From JAICUY01 sp035708065 (GTDB lineage: Bacteria > Chloroflexota > Limnocylindria > QHBO01): 39,943 nt of DNA. A program made the translations under genes and the position numbers. The stretch's first letter is position 1; each line of letters starts with the position of its first letter. Where the stretch lies: the NCBI GenBank assembly GCA_035708065.1, contig DASSTC010000007.1, positions 1-39,943 on the forward strand, in the 5' to 3' direction. Below, piece after piece: positions 24,911 through 35,891 of this stretch. Below the pieces are notes generated by a model. The model saw only the letters and a list, made by a program, of their open reading frames with translations. It was not told where the DNA came from and searched no databases.

Positions 24911-25873
24911 ATGTCGCTGAGCGTCGAGACCGCACGGCCCGCCGTCGCCGTCGAGCCGCCGAGCCCCGGCCGCTGGGAGAGCCTCACCGGCCGGGAGGCG
25001 CGCTCCGGGCTGCTGTTCGTGGGACCGTGGATCATCGGCTTCGCCCTGTTCACCGCGCTGCCGATGATCGCCTCGCTCGTCCTGTCGCTGACCGATTTCG
25101 ATCCGCGCTCGCCCGACGAGATCCACTTCATCGGGCTGCAGAACTACGCGCGCATGGCGAGCGACCCGATCCTGCTCGAATCGCTATGGGTCACCGTCCG
25201 CTTCGCGCTGCTCGTGGTGCCGGTCACGCTCGGCGCCGCTCTCGGCGTGGCGATGCTGGTCAACAGCACCCTGCTCGCAGGGCGGAACACGTTCCGCACG
25301 CTGTTCTACATGCCGATGCAGATCCCGATCGTCGCCAGCACGGTCGTCTGGATCGGCGTCCTCAATGCGCAGAACGGCTGGCTGAACATGGGGCTGCGGG
25401 CACTGGGGCTGCCCGGGCCGGACTGGCTGACGAGCACCTTCTGGGTCCACCCGGCGCTGACCCTGATGGGCCTGTGGGGCATCGGCAACATGATGCTCAT
25501 CTTCCTGGCCGGGCTGCAGAGCGTGCCGACCGAGCTGTACGACGCCGCCCGCGTCGACGGCGCCGGCAAGCTGGCCAGCTTCCGCCACATCACCCTGCCG
25601 ATGATCTCGCCGGTCCTCTTCTACAACCTGATCATCGCGCTGATCGCCACGTTCCAGTACTTCACCCAGGCCTATGTCGTCAGCAACGGTCGCGGCGACC
25701 CGGCTCGCGCGACGCTGTTCTTCAACCTCAACCTCTACCGCGAGGGCTTCGGCTTCTTTCACATGGGCTACGCCTCGGCGCTGGCGTGGCTCCTGTTCGC
25801 GATCGTGCTGGCCCTGACGGTCGTGCTCTTCCGGACCGCCGGCCACTGGGTCTACCAGGGTGGCGAGCGGTGA
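24911..25873 (+). CDS. Carbohydrate ABC transporter permease, MalF/UgpA type
   Basis: 320 residues with six predicted membrane helices; first helix LLFVGPWIIGFALFTALPMIASLVLSL, then NTFRTLFYMPMQIPIVAST, and the EAA loop (LYDAARVDGAGKLASFRHITLP) that contacts the ATPase. The ATG at 24911 has GAGGG 4 nt upstream. Stop overlaps the next permease start (GTGA). No ATPase is encoded in the operon, so a shared MsmK/MalK-type ATPase elsewhere is presumed, as is usual for this transporter class. Confidence 0.94.
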   Translation: MSLSVETARPAVAVEPPSPGRWESLTGREARSGLLFVGPWIIGFALFTALPMIASLVLSLTDFDPRSPDEIHFIGLQNYARMASDPILLESLWVTVRFALLVVPVTLGAALGVAMLVNSTLLAGRNTFRTLFYMPMQIPIVASTVVWIGVLNAQNGWLNMGLRALGLPGPDWLTSTFWVHPALTLMGLWGIGNMMLIFLAGLQSVPTELYDAARVDGAGKLASFRHITLPMISPVLFYNLIIALIATFQYFTQAYVVSNGRGDPARATLFFNLNLYREGFGFFHMGYASALAWLLFAIVLALTVVLFRTAGHWVYQGGER

Positions 25874-26949
25874 GCAGCATGTCGCTCGCCGGGCGTCCGA
25901 TCGCCGACCGAACGGTGCTCGGCGGACGGATGCGGCGCTTCACGGCGGTCTCCGGCTTCACGCTGCTGGCCACCACGATCCTGGCCGCGTTCCTCCTGCC
26001 GCTCGTCTACATGCTGTTCACCGCGTTCAAGAGCGACACGCAGCTCAGTGCGCCCGGTGCGCCGCTCTGGCCCGCGTCGCCGGAGACGTTCGAGTGGCAG
26101 GGAGAGCACTACCCGGTCTACTCGGTGCCGACGGCGGACGGGGTGCACGACTGGGCGCTCGTCGAGCCGCACCGCGAGGACGCCGTCTTCATCGACCCGG
26201 GCAACCCGGACGCTGGGCCGATCACCTGGCAGGGACGCTGGCGGACGCTCGAGCAGAGCTGGAGGCTGGACCTCAATGTTGCGAACTTCGCGACCGCCTG
26301 GCAGACGATCGCCTTCCCGCGGCTCTTCCTGAACACGATGGTCATCGCCGGCCTCTCGACGCTCGGCGCGGTCGCCTCCGGCATCTGCGTCGCCTACGGA
26401 TTCAGCCGGTTCCGCTTCCCGGGGCGCAACGGCCTGTTCCTGCTCATGCTGGCGACGATCATCCTGCCGTTCCAGGTCACGCTCATCCCGACGTACGCGG
26501 TCTACCTTTCGCTGGGCTGGGTCGGCACCTGGCTGCCGCTCATCGTGCCGCACTTCTTCGCGAACGCCTACAACGTCTTCCTGCTGCGCCAGTATTTCCT
26601 GACGATCCCGCGCGACCTCGACGAGGCAGCCATGATCGACGGCGCCGGCCCGCTGCGCGTCCTGTGGTCGGTGATCGTCCCGCAGGCGATCCCGGCGATC
26701 GTGGCGGTGACGCTCTTCCACTTCTTCTGGGCGTGGAACGAGTACTTCCTGCCACTGGTCTACCTGCAGGGCAAGCCCGAGCTCCAGCCGATCTCGGTCG
26801 GGCTCGGCCGATTCAATTCGCTCTACTCGCAGGAGACGACGCTGCTGCAGGCCGCGGCGCTGATGGCCATGGCGCTGCCGGTGGTGATCTTCTTCTTGGC
26901 GCAGCGTGCCTTCATGCGCGGTGTCGTGTTCGGCGGGGTGGAGAAGTGA
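25870..26949 (+). CDS. Carbohydrate ABC transporter permease, MalG type, with enlarged outer loop
   Basis: 359 residues from a GTG overlapping the previous stop (GTGA); an ATG at 25879 is also possible. First helix FTLLATTILAAFLLPLVYMLFTAFKS, then an unusually long extracytoplasmic segment of about 95 residues (residues about 60-150: EWQGEHYPVYSVPTADGVHDW, EDAVFIDPGNPDAGPITWQGRW) before the core NTMVIAGLSTLGAV helix. Usual MalG proteins have about 40 residues there. The EAA loop DEAAMIDGAGPLRVLWSVIVPQ and the remaining helices are normal. Stop overlaps the beta-glucosidase start (GTGA). It forms the channel with the MalF-type subunit. Confidence 0.93.
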   Translation: MSSMSLAGRPIADRTVLGGRMRRFTAVSGFTLLATTILAAFLLPLVYMLFTAFKSDTQLSAPGAPLWPASPETFEWQGEHYPVYSVPTADGVHDWALVEPHREDAVFIDPGNPDAGPITWQGRWRTLEQSWRLDLNVANFATAWQTIAFPRLFLNTMVIAGLSTLGAVASGICVAYGFSRFRFPGRNGLFLLMLATIILPFQVTLIPTYAVYLSLGWVGTWLPLIVPHFFANAYNVFLLRQYFLTIPRDLDEAAMIDGAGPLRVLWSVIVPQAIPAIVAVTLFHFFWAWNEYFLPLVYLQGKPELQPISVGLGRFNSLYSQETTLLQAAALMAMALPVVIFFLAQRAFMRGVVFGGVEK

Positions 26950-28316
26950 GCACCGGTCGCCTGGATGACGGCGTCGCGTCGCTGGCAGCGCGCTTTCCGC
27001 GCCGCTTCGCATGGGGCGCCGCCACCTCGTCCTACCAGATCGAGGGCGGCGTCCGGCTCGACGGCCGTGGTCCGAGCATCTGGGACACGTTCAGCGCAGC
27101 ACCGGGAAGGACGCGTGGCGGCGCGACCGGCGCGGTCGCCTGCGACCACTACCGGCGCTGGGTCGCCGACCTCGACCTGATGGCCGAGCTCGGCCTGGGC
27201 GCCTACCGATTCAGCATCGCCTGGCCACGCGTCCAGCCGACCGGCAGCGGCGTGGCGAACGAGGTGGGGCTCGACTTCTACGACCGCCTCGTGGATGGGC
27301 TGCTCGAACGGGGGATCGAGCCGTGGGTGACGCTCTTCCACTGGGATCTGCCGCAGGCGCTCGAGGATCGCGGCGGCTGGCTGGCGCCGGGGATCGTCGA
27401 GCGCTTCGCCGAATTTGCGGCGATCGTCGGCAAGCGGCTCGGTGACCGCGTGCGGCACTGGATCACGCTCAACGAGCCGCGGACGTTCACGTTGCTCGGC
27501 TACGGCACCGGTGGCCATGCGCCAGGGAGGCGAGGCTGGGGCGCGGCCCTGACCGCCGCGCACCACGCGCACCTGGCCCACGCCGCGGCGGTGCCGGTCC
27601 TGCGCGACGTCGCGCCGGGGTCGTCGGTCGGCATCTGTCACGACATGGCGCATCTGGTGCCCGGCAGCGACGACGAGGCGGACGCCGCGGCGGTGGTGCG
27701 CCAGGACGGGGCGATGCATCGCTGGTTCCTCGACCCGACGTTCGGCCGCGGCTACCCGGAGGACCTGGTGGCGTGGTACGAGCGGCAGGGGATGCTGTCG
27801 GGGGTCGAGGTCGCCGCCGTCGACGATGCCCCGCCGATCGACTTCCTGGCGCTGAACTACTACCGTCGCGAGCGGATCGTGGCAGCCGCGCCGCGGCCGG
27901 GCTGGGGGCCGGGTACCGCGGTGCTCGAGGCCGACGGCGAACGGACCGCGACCGGCTGGGAGGTCTGGCCGGACGGGCTGCGCACGGTCCTCTGCCGGGT
28001 CGCCGACGACTACACACCGGCCGAGATCGTCATCACCGAGAACGGCGCGGCATTCCCTGACGCGGTTGGCGAGCACGGCAACGTCGCCGACGAGCCGCGC
28101 CGCCGCTACCTCGAGCGTCACCTGATCGCCGCTGCGGACGCGATCGATGTCGGCGTGCCGCTGGTCGGGTACTTCGTCTGGTCGCTCCTCGACAACTTCG
28201 AATGGGCCCTCGGCTACGACGCGCGCTTCGGCATCGTCCACGTCGACTTCGCGACGCAGCGCCGGACGCCGAAGCTCAGCGGCCGCTGGTATCGCTCGCT
28301 GGTGACTCGCGCCTGA
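26946..28316 (+). CDS. Beta-glucosidase, glycoside hydrolase family 1
   Basis: 456 residues; retaining enzyme that splits beta-linked glucosides such as cellobiose in the cytosol after import. N-terminal FAWGAATSSYQIEGG and RGPSIWDTF are family signatures. The acid/base Glu is E177 (HWITLNEP) and the nucleophile is E365 (IVITENGAAF); both present. Aglycone-site and sugar-binding blocks FHWDLPQALED, DFLALNYY and VWSLLDNFEWALGYDARFGI are typical. No signal peptide. The GTG start overlaps the permease stop by 4 nt, so translation is coupled. It ends the operon and supports a beta-glucoside substrate for the transporter and regulator. Confidence 0.96.
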   Translation: MSTGRLDDGVASLAARFPRRFAWGAATSSYQIEGGVRLDGRGPSIWDTFSAAPGRTRGGATGAVACDHYRRWVADLDLMAELGLGAYRFSIAWPRVQPTGSGVANEVGLDFYDRLVDGLLERGIEPWVTLFHWDLPQALEDRGGWLAPGIVERFAEFAAIVGKRLGDRVRHWITLNEPRTFTLLGYGTGGHAPGRRGWGAALTAAHHAHLAHAAAVPVLRDVAPGSSVGICHDMAHLVPGSDDEADAAAVVRQDGAMHRWFLDPTFGRGYPEDLVAWYERQGMLSGVEVAAVDDAPPIDFLALNYYRRERIVAAAPRPGWGPGTAVLEADGERTATGWEVWPDGLRTVLCRVADDYTPAEIVITENGAAFPDAVGEHGNVADEPRRRYLERHLIAAADAIDVGVPLVGYFVWSLLDNFEWALGYDARFGIVHVDFATQRRTPKLSGRWYRSLVTRA

Positions 28317-28347
28317 TCCTTTGCCGGACGAGCACGGGACGAGGTGC

Positions 28348-28353
28348 TACCGT
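28348..28353 (+). promoter_or_regulatory. -10 box TACCGT for the unknown membrane protein gene
   Basis: TACCGT ends 8 nt before the ATG at 28362, without a Shine-Dalgarno sequence. It is a weaker match than TAGAAT but has the same spacing as the other leaderless-type promoters. Confidence 0.35.
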
Positions 28354-28361
28354 CGGCGGCG

Positions 28362-28991
28362 ATGAGCTCCCAATCGTTCGACCACTCGGGGTGGTCGCCG
28401 GCGCCTCAGCCTGAGACCGATGCCGAGCACGACAGCCTGGCCGCGTCGCCGGGCACGCGCATCGGTCGTGAGCGGCTGGTGTGGACCGCGGTCGTCGTCG
28501 GCGTCGGCCTGCTCGTCTTCGGGCTGATGATCGTCAGCAGCTTCCTGCCGACCCGTCCGGAGCTGCAGCTCGTCACCGTCGACGACGTTTTGGGCAGCAG
28601 CGTGCCGCCGGCGCAGCGCTTCGGCACGAATGAGATCCGCCTGGTCGGCTGGTTCGTGACCGTGGCGGATGGCTGCCAGGGCGATAACGGCGGTGCCGAT
28701 GCGTCGGTCGCCTGGCTGCAGCGCGACTGCCCGCTGCGCGTGCTGCTCGCCGACCAACCGGCACCCGACGTCAGCCAGCAGGCGCTCGAGGCCCGCGGGA
28801 TCCGGCTCAGCAGTCCGACCGGCGAGGCGTTCCCGCCGCCCACGAAGATCGGCACCGGGACGGCGGGCATGGAGCAGCTCGTCTTCGTCGGGCATTTCGA
28901 CGACGTCGCGACGGCGCGCTGCATCCCGGAGCGCGCGGACCGCTGCCGCAACACATTCGTCGCGACGGACTACGAGCCGCTCATCCACTGA
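28362..28991 (+). CDS. Single-pass membrane protein of unknown function
   Basis: 209 residues. About 40 hydrophilic cytosolic residues precede a membrane helix (LVWTAVVVGVGLLVFGLMIVSSFL). An extracytoplasmic domain follows with VTVDDVLGSSVPPAQRFGTNEIRLVGWFVTVADGCQGD, RDCPLRVLLADQP and MEQLVFVGHFDDVATARCIPERADRCRNTFVA. Four Cys in the outer domain could form two disulfides. The pattern 'IRLVGWF...LVFVGHFDD' has an OB-like or nucleic-acid-unrelated beta-barrel look, but I cannot name a family. Converges with a small gene whose stop is 12 bp away. Confidence 0.72.
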   Translation: MSSQSFDHSGWSPAPQPETDAEHDSLAASPGTRIGRERLVWTAVVVGVGLLVFGLMIVSSFLPTRPELQLVTVDDVLGSSVPPAQRFGTNEIRLVGWFVTVADGCQGDNGGADASVAWLQRDCPLRVLLADQPAPDVSQQALEARGIRLSSPTGEAFPPPTKIGTGTAGMEQLVFVGHFDDVATARCIPERADRCRNTFVATDYEPLIH

Positions 28992-29003
28992 GCGGCCGGT
29001 CGT

Positions 29004-29273
29004 TCAGTTGCGGCCGACCTCGCTGTCGCACTCGCCCGGCCCGTGGTCGCAGCTGCGCGCCAGGAGGTGGGAGCCGGCCATGGTCAGCAACGCCTCGCAG
29101 GCCTCGTCCTCGGAGTCGATTGGCATCGAACGGAGTGCCATCTCGACCCGGTTGGCGAGCATCGCCGACGTCGACTCGTTCGCGCTGAAGGTGCGCCAGC
29201 CGTGCTCCTCGTCCCAGATGACGATGCCGTAGCCCCTGACTGCCACCGAGATCATCGGTTTCGCTTGCCCCAT
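29004..29273 (-). CDS. Small protein of unknown function
   Basis: 89 residues from the ATG at 29273. The longer reading frame upstream would run through the uvrA promoter and SOS box, so it is rejected. Sequence: an N-terminal beta-like segment (MISVAVRGYGIVIWDEEHGWRTFS), then helical stretches (STSAMLANRVEMALRSM, DEACEALLTMAGSHLLA) and a Cys/His-containing tail (CDHGPGECDSEVG). No signal peptide or membrane segment. I do not recognise it. It is divergent from uvrA with 157 bp between the starts, which contain a GTACCGGTAC palindrome (29287-29296). Confidence 0.5.
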   Translation of the reverse strand: MGQAKPMISVAVRGYGIVIWDEEHGWRTFSANESTSAMLANRVEMALRSMPIDSEDEACEALLTMAGSHLLARSCDHGPGECDSEVGRN

Positions 29274-29392
29274 TCGTACTGGTGGAGTACCGGTACCCGA
29301 AGCATGGGGGTTGCCGGGCGTGGCGCCAACTGCGCACGTCCGCACGCCACCGCACCAGACCGCCAAATCGTGCCCGGCGCGACGAGGAATAT

Positions 29393-29406
29393 CGAACAGG
29401 CGTTCG
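29393..29406. promoter_or_regulatory. SOS box (LexA operator) upstream of uvrA
   Basis: CGAACAGGCGTTCG fits the Gram-positive LexA/DinR consensus CGAAC-RNRY-GTTCG at every position. It lies at about -35 relative to the uvrA TAGAAT box, so bound LexA would block RNA polymerase. I saw no other GAAC-N4-GTTC in the window by hand scan, including the regions before uvrB, uvrC and polA. Confidence 0.82.
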
Positions 29407-29417
29407 CATCGGTCTGG

Positions 29418-29423
29418 TAGAAT
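29418..29423 (+). promoter_or_regulatory. -10 box TAGAAT for uvrA
   Basis: TAGAAT ends 7 nt before the ATG at 29431. An alternative ATG at 29422 lies inside the box and cannot be translated from this promoter. A GCATCGGT octamer sits 4 nt upstream and the SOS box just before that. Confidence 0.65.
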
Positions 29424-29430
29424 GGATCGG

Positions 29431-32352
<2,922 letters not shown>

Positions 32353-32399
32353 GCCCGCATTCGACGTCCTGGCACGGCGAATCCGAACCTGGCTCCATC

Positions 32400-32422
32400 G
32401 CATCGGTATCCTTGACCGATGC
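32400..32422. repeat. Head-to-head pair of GCATCGGT octamers
   Basis: GCATCGGT at 32400-32407 faces ACCGATGC at 32415-32422, separated by 7 nt, forming an 8-bp inverted repeat that spans the -10 box and the start codon of the HD hydrolase gene. It may be chance use of a common octamer or an operator. Confidence 0.45.
32407..32412 (+). promoter_or_regulatory. -10 box TATCCT for the HD hydrolase gene
   Basis: TATCCT ends 6 nt before the ATG at 32419; no Shine-Dalgarno sequence lies between. It is flanked by two inverted GCATCGGT octamers. Confidence 0.5.
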
Positions 32423-32982
32423 CGACGCGCGACGACGCCCTGGCGCTCCTGCACGAGTGGAACGAGAATCGCTCGCTGCGCAAGCACGGCCTGCTGGTCG
32501 AGGCGGGCGTGCGCGGATACGCGGCCGACGACGGCATGGATGCCGCGACCGTCGAGCGTTGGGGGATCGCGGGACTGCTGCACGACCTCGACTACGAGCG
32601 TCATCCGGACCCGGCCACGCACGGCGCGATCGGCGCCGACGAGATGCGGCGGCGCGGCTACGACGCCGAGCTGGTGCAAGCTGTTCGATCGCATAACGAC
32701 GCTCTCGGGATCGCACGCACCAGCCGCCTCGACCATCTCGTCTACGCGTGCGACGAGCTGGCCGGCTTCCTGGTCGCGGTCGCGCTGATGCGGCCATCGA
32801 AGAAGCTGGCCGACGTCGAGCCGGCGAACGTGCGCAAGCGCATGAAGGACAAGGCGTTCGCGCGCGCCGTGCCACGCGAGATGCTGGTCGCCGGCGCGGA
32901 GGAGATCGGCGTGGACTTCGACGAGCACGTGAGCCGCATGGTCCGTTACCTGAACGTCATCGCGCCGGAGGTCGGCCTCTGA
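32419..32982 (+). CDS. HD-domain hydrolase (COG2316-like)
   Basis: 187 residues; predicted metal-dependent phosphohydrolase of unknown substrate. The opening RDDALALLHEWNENRSLRKHGLLVEAGVRGYA and WGIAGLLHDLDYERHPD match the predicted-hydrolase group I know as COG2316. Metal ligands H23, H55-D56, probably H68 and H92, and a late Asp (ACDELAG) are visible. Full length. The ATG is set by the -10 box 6 nt upstream. Its 3' end overlaps the converging helicase gene by 26 nt, within a stem-loop that includes its stop codon. Confidence 0.88.
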   Translation: MPTRDDALALLHEWNENRSLRKHGLLVEAGVRGYAADDGMDAATVERWGIAGLLHDLDYERHPDPATHGAIGADEMRRRGYDAELVQAVRSHNDALGIARTSRLDHLVYACDELAGFLVAVALMRPSKKLADVEPANVRKRMKDKAFARAVPREMLVAGAEEIGVDFDEHVSRMVRYLNVIAPEVGL

Positions 32983-34603
32983 GGCCGATCTCGCCCAGGA
33001 AGCGCGACGGCCGTACCGGGTCGAAGGCGAGGACCAGCCGTCGCGTGGCGCGCGTCAGCGCGACGTAGGCCAGGCGCCGTTCCTCCTCCAGCGCACGAGC
33101 GGGATCCGCTGCGTCGACGAGCGAGCGCCGGTTCGGAAAGCGCTCGTCCTCGAACCCGACGATGACCACCAGGTGCCATTCCCGACCCTTGGCGCCATGG
33201 ACGGTCACGAGCTCGATCGCCGCGGTAGGGTCACGCAGCGCGCTCAGGCGTGCGATCGCGGCGTCGTAGCCGCGCAGGAACGGCTCGCTGCGTTGGTAGC
33301 CGACCGCCCAGCCGAGCAGGGCGTCGATCGCGGCGTGGTCCTCGTCGCCAAGGGTGTCGGCCGCATCGGCCCGTCTCCAGCCGCGGCCGGCTCGGAGTCG
33401 CAGGAGAGCCTGGAACGGCGCCGTCGCGGGCGGCAACCGGCGCAGGTCGTCAACCAGGGCAACCACCGGCTCGGCCTCGGCGGGAGCGGGGAGCGACGTG
33501 GCGTGCGGCACGCCGCCGCGGATCAGGGCCAGCGAAACCGGTGCCAGCTCGGTCCGCGTTCGCGCGAGGAAGCAGACGCGCCGCCCCTGGTTCGCCTCAT
33601 CGACCGCCAGCCGCACGAGCTGATCGGGCCAGCCGAGCGCCGTGGTGGCAAACGCGTGCAACGCGGCCTGCGGCGCGCCGGCCGCCGGCTCGATCCGCTT
33701 GGGGAAGCGCTCGGCGTTGACGTCGATGAGCCGGCGCGAGGCCGCCACCACGTCCGCCGGGCATCGATAGTTCGTCGCGAGCTGGACGCAGCGCGCGCCC
33801 GGATACTGCAGGCCGAAGTCGAGGATGCGCCGCACGTCGGCCAGCCGCCAGGCGTAGATCGTCTGGTCGTCGTCGCCGACCACGAACAGGTTGTCCTGCG
33901 GCGCGGCGAGCAGCTGCACCAGCCGCAGCTGGGCGGCGTCGACGTCCTGGAACTCATCGACGCAGACATGCGCGAACCTCGACTGCCAGCGCAACCGTAG
34001 CGCCGGATCCGTCGACAGCAGCGCGACCGCTCGCACGACGAGATCGTCGAAGTCGAGCGCGCCACGTGCCGCGAGCAGCGCCGCGTAGGCGGACAGCACC
34101 GGCTCGGCCTCGGGCGGCGGTGGCCGGCCCTCGACCTTCCACGCCGAGAGCACCGTGTCGAGCGCGCCCGGGTCCGAGAGCGGCGGCGCGTCGTCGCGGC
34201 GTCCGACGAGGGCTCGACGCCGTGCCGCGCGCAGCAGCGGCAGCCGGTCGGCGACGAGCTCGAACGGCGTGCCGCTGTCCAGCAACACCTGCCGCGCGAG
34301 GGCATGCAGGGTCCGCACCTCGATCTCGGTCGCGCGCTGCACGAACGGGCCGAGCCGCGACGCAATGCGAGCCGTGAGCTCGGCGGCGGCTTCGCGGTTG
34401 AAGGTCACGACCAGGATCGACGCGGGATCGACGCCTCGGGCGAGCAGGACGCCGAGCCTGGCGATCAGCGTGGTGGTCTTGCCGCTGCCGGCCGGCGCGA
34501 TGATCTGCGCCGGGCCGTCAGGCAGGGTCGCCGCGGCTGCCTGCTCCGGGTCGAGGGCGTCGACCAGGGAGCCGATGGGTGCCTGATGCGTCGCGACCGC
34601 CAT
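32957..34603 (-). CDS. UvrD/PcrA-like superfamily 1 DNA helicase, short form
   Basis: 548 residues; ATP-driven 3'-5' helicase, probably in repair. Motif I APAGSGKTTTL, Ia VVTFNREAAAEL, II HVCVDEFQDVDAAQL, III FVVGDDDQTIYAWRLAD, IV LATNYRCPADVV, V VTVHGAKGREWHLVVIVG, VI EERRLAYVALTRATRRL are all present. It is about 170 residues shorter than PcrA/UvrD, with the 2B region reduced and the C-terminal tail missing. In excision repair UvrD removes the cut oligonucleotide; that this protein does so is inference. The ATG at 34603 lies in a 12-bp palindrome CATGCCGGCATG. Converges with and overlaps the HD hydrolase gene. Confidence 0.92.
   Translation of the reverse strand: MAVATHQAPIGSLVDALDPEQAAAATLPDGPAQIIAPAGSGKTTTLIARLGVLLARGVDPASILVVTFNREAAAELTARIASRLGPFVQRATEIEVRTLHALARQVLLDSGTPFELVADRLPLLRAARRRALVGRRDDAPPLSDPGALDTVLSAWKVEGRPPPPEAEPVLSAYAALLAARGALDFDDLVVRAVALLSTDPALRLRWQSRFAHVCVDEFQDVDAAQLRLVQLLAAPQDNLFVVGDDDQTIYAWRLADVRRILDFGLQYPGARCVQLATNYRCPADVVAASRRLIDVNAERFPKRIEPAAGAPQAALHAFATTALGWPDQLVRLAVDEANQGRRVCFLARTRTELAPVSLALIRGGVPHATSLPAPAEAEPVVALVDDLRRLPPATAPFQALLRLRAGRGWRRADAADTLGDEDHAAIDALLGWAVGYQRSEPFLRGYDAAIARLSALRDPTAAIELVTVHGAKGREWHLVVIVGFEDERFPNRRSLVDAADPARALEEERRLAYVALTRATRRLVLAFDPVRPSRFLGEIGLRGRPPAR
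32968..32992. terminator. Possible bidirectional hairpin at overlapping gene ends
   Basis: Ten-pair stem GAGGTCGGCC (32968-32977) with GGCCGATCTC (32983-32992), one G-T pair, and a 5-nt loop containing the HD hydrolase stop codon. It lies where the two converging genes overlap and could end transcription from both sides, though no T-tract follows. Confidence 0.4.
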
Positions 34604-34657
34604 GCCGGCATGATCCGCATCGGTCCTTACTGCAGCGTTACCGGCGGCTTATTCGTC

Positions 34658-34663
34658 TATCCT
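34658..34663 (+). promoter_or_regulatory. -10 box TATCCT for the LCP gene
   Basis: TATCCT lies in a locally AT-rich stretch and ends 58 nt before the ATG at 34722. Unlike other promoters here it leaves a real 5' leader, which has AGGAG at 34703-34707. Confidence 0.4.
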
Positions 34664-34721
34664 GTCGCCGCCGCGTCCGCCGCCGCACCCGCCGTTCAAC
34701 CCAGGAGTTTCCGCCAGCCCG

Positions 34722-35891
34722 ATGGGCATGACCCGCCGCGACCGATTCCGCACCCAGGCCGCCCCCACGGCCCGCACTCGTCGACAGCGTGAAGCGGCAC
34801 GTCGCGATGCCGAACGGCGGGCACGCGAGGACGAGACCGGCGAGCTGGTCATCCGCCAGCGGCGGCCGCTGCCGCTGAAGCGGATCCTGACCTTTGTCGT
34901 CGTCGGCACGCTCGTGCTGCTGCTCGTCGGTGGCGTGCTGCTGTGGCAGCGCGTCGCCGCGTTCAACGACCGCGTCTCGACCGCATCGGCCGCGTCCTCG
35001 GCGCTGTTCGGACCACTGAACGGCGACGAGCGGGTGAACGTGGTCATGATCGGCTACGCCGGGGAGGAGAAGCACGGTGGCACCTACCTCGCCGACTCGA
35101 TCAACATCCTGTCGATCGATCCGAAGACCGACACGACCACGATGGTTCCCATCCCGCGGGACCTGTGGATCGAGGGCTCGCCCGACATGCCGGACAACGG
35201 CAAGGTCAACGAGTCATTTGCGCTCGGCTGGCGCAAGGGCGGGATCGAAGAGGCCGGCGCCGCGGTCGCGCGCGTGCTGACGCGGGTGACCGGACTGCGC
35301 ATCGACCACTGGATGGCGATCGACTTCGCCGGCTTCCGCGAGATGGTCGATGCGGTCGGCGGCGTGACGGTCAACAACCCGGTCGCCTTCGGCTACACCT
35401 GGAACGAGAACGACTTCCATGCCGGCAAGTGGAACGGCGGATCGTTCAAGAAGGGCACCCTGCATCTCAACGGCACGCAGGCGCTCGACTATGCCCGGTC
35501 CCGGTACACCAGCGTGCCCGCCGAGTCGAGCGACTTCGCCCGGTCCGTGCGTCAGCAGCGGATCATGGGCTCGCTGCGAACGAAGCTGGGGTCCGGCGGA
35601 CTCGGCTCGATCGGCCCGGGCCTGTCCCTGATGGACGCCCTCGGTGGACGGCTGAAGACCGACCTGTCGGCCATCGACCTGTTCCTGCTGTCGGGCCATC
35701 TGCAGCCGGATCGGCGCATTGAGCTCAAGGAGGGCGTCATCCTCGAGGCGACGCGCAGCAGCGCCGGGCAGTACATCCTGGCGGTCCTCGGCCGGCAGTC
35801 GGCAACGGACTATGCGCCGTTGAAGACCTGGCTCGCCCAGCAGCTGGCCAAGCCGATCGCCACCCCGTCGGCCTCCCCGAGTGGCACGTAA
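34722..35891 (+). CDS. LytR-CpsA-Psr family cell-envelope protein
   Basis: 389 residues. A basic cytosolic N-terminus of about 50 residues leads to a membrane helix (ILTFVVVGTLVLLLVGGVLLW), then the extracellular LCP domain: ERVNVVMIGYAGEEKHGGTYLADSINILSID, TMVPIPRDLWIEG, KVNESFALG, IDFAGFREMVDAVGGVTVNNP, LHLNGTQALDYARSRYTSV and RQQRIMGSL. The conserved Asp and Arg residues of the phosphotransfer site (TYLADSI, PRDLW, ARSRY) are present. LCP enzymes attach glycopolymers to peptidoglycan in monoderm bacteria. Starts: ATG 34722 or 34728. Its stop overlaps the following Nudix start by 11 nt. Confidence 0.94.
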   Translation: MGMTRRDRFRTQAAPTARTRRQREAARRDAERRAREDETGELVIRQRRPLPLKRILTFVVVGTLVLLLVGGVLLWQRVAAFNDRVSTASAASSALFGPLNGDERVNVVMIGYAGEEKHGGTYLADSINILSIDPKTDTTTMVPIPRDLWIEGSPDMPDNGKVNESFALGWRKGGIEEAGAAVARVLTRVTGLRIDHWMAIDFAGFREMVDAVGGVTVNNPVAFGYTWNENDFHAGKWNGGSFKKGTLHLNGTQALDYARSRYTSVPAESSDFARSVRQQRIMGSLRTKLGSGGLGSIGPGLSLMDALGGRLKTDLSAIDLFLLSGHLQPDRRIELKEGVILEATRSSAGQYILAVLGRQSATDYAPLKTWLAQQLAKPIATPSASPSGT

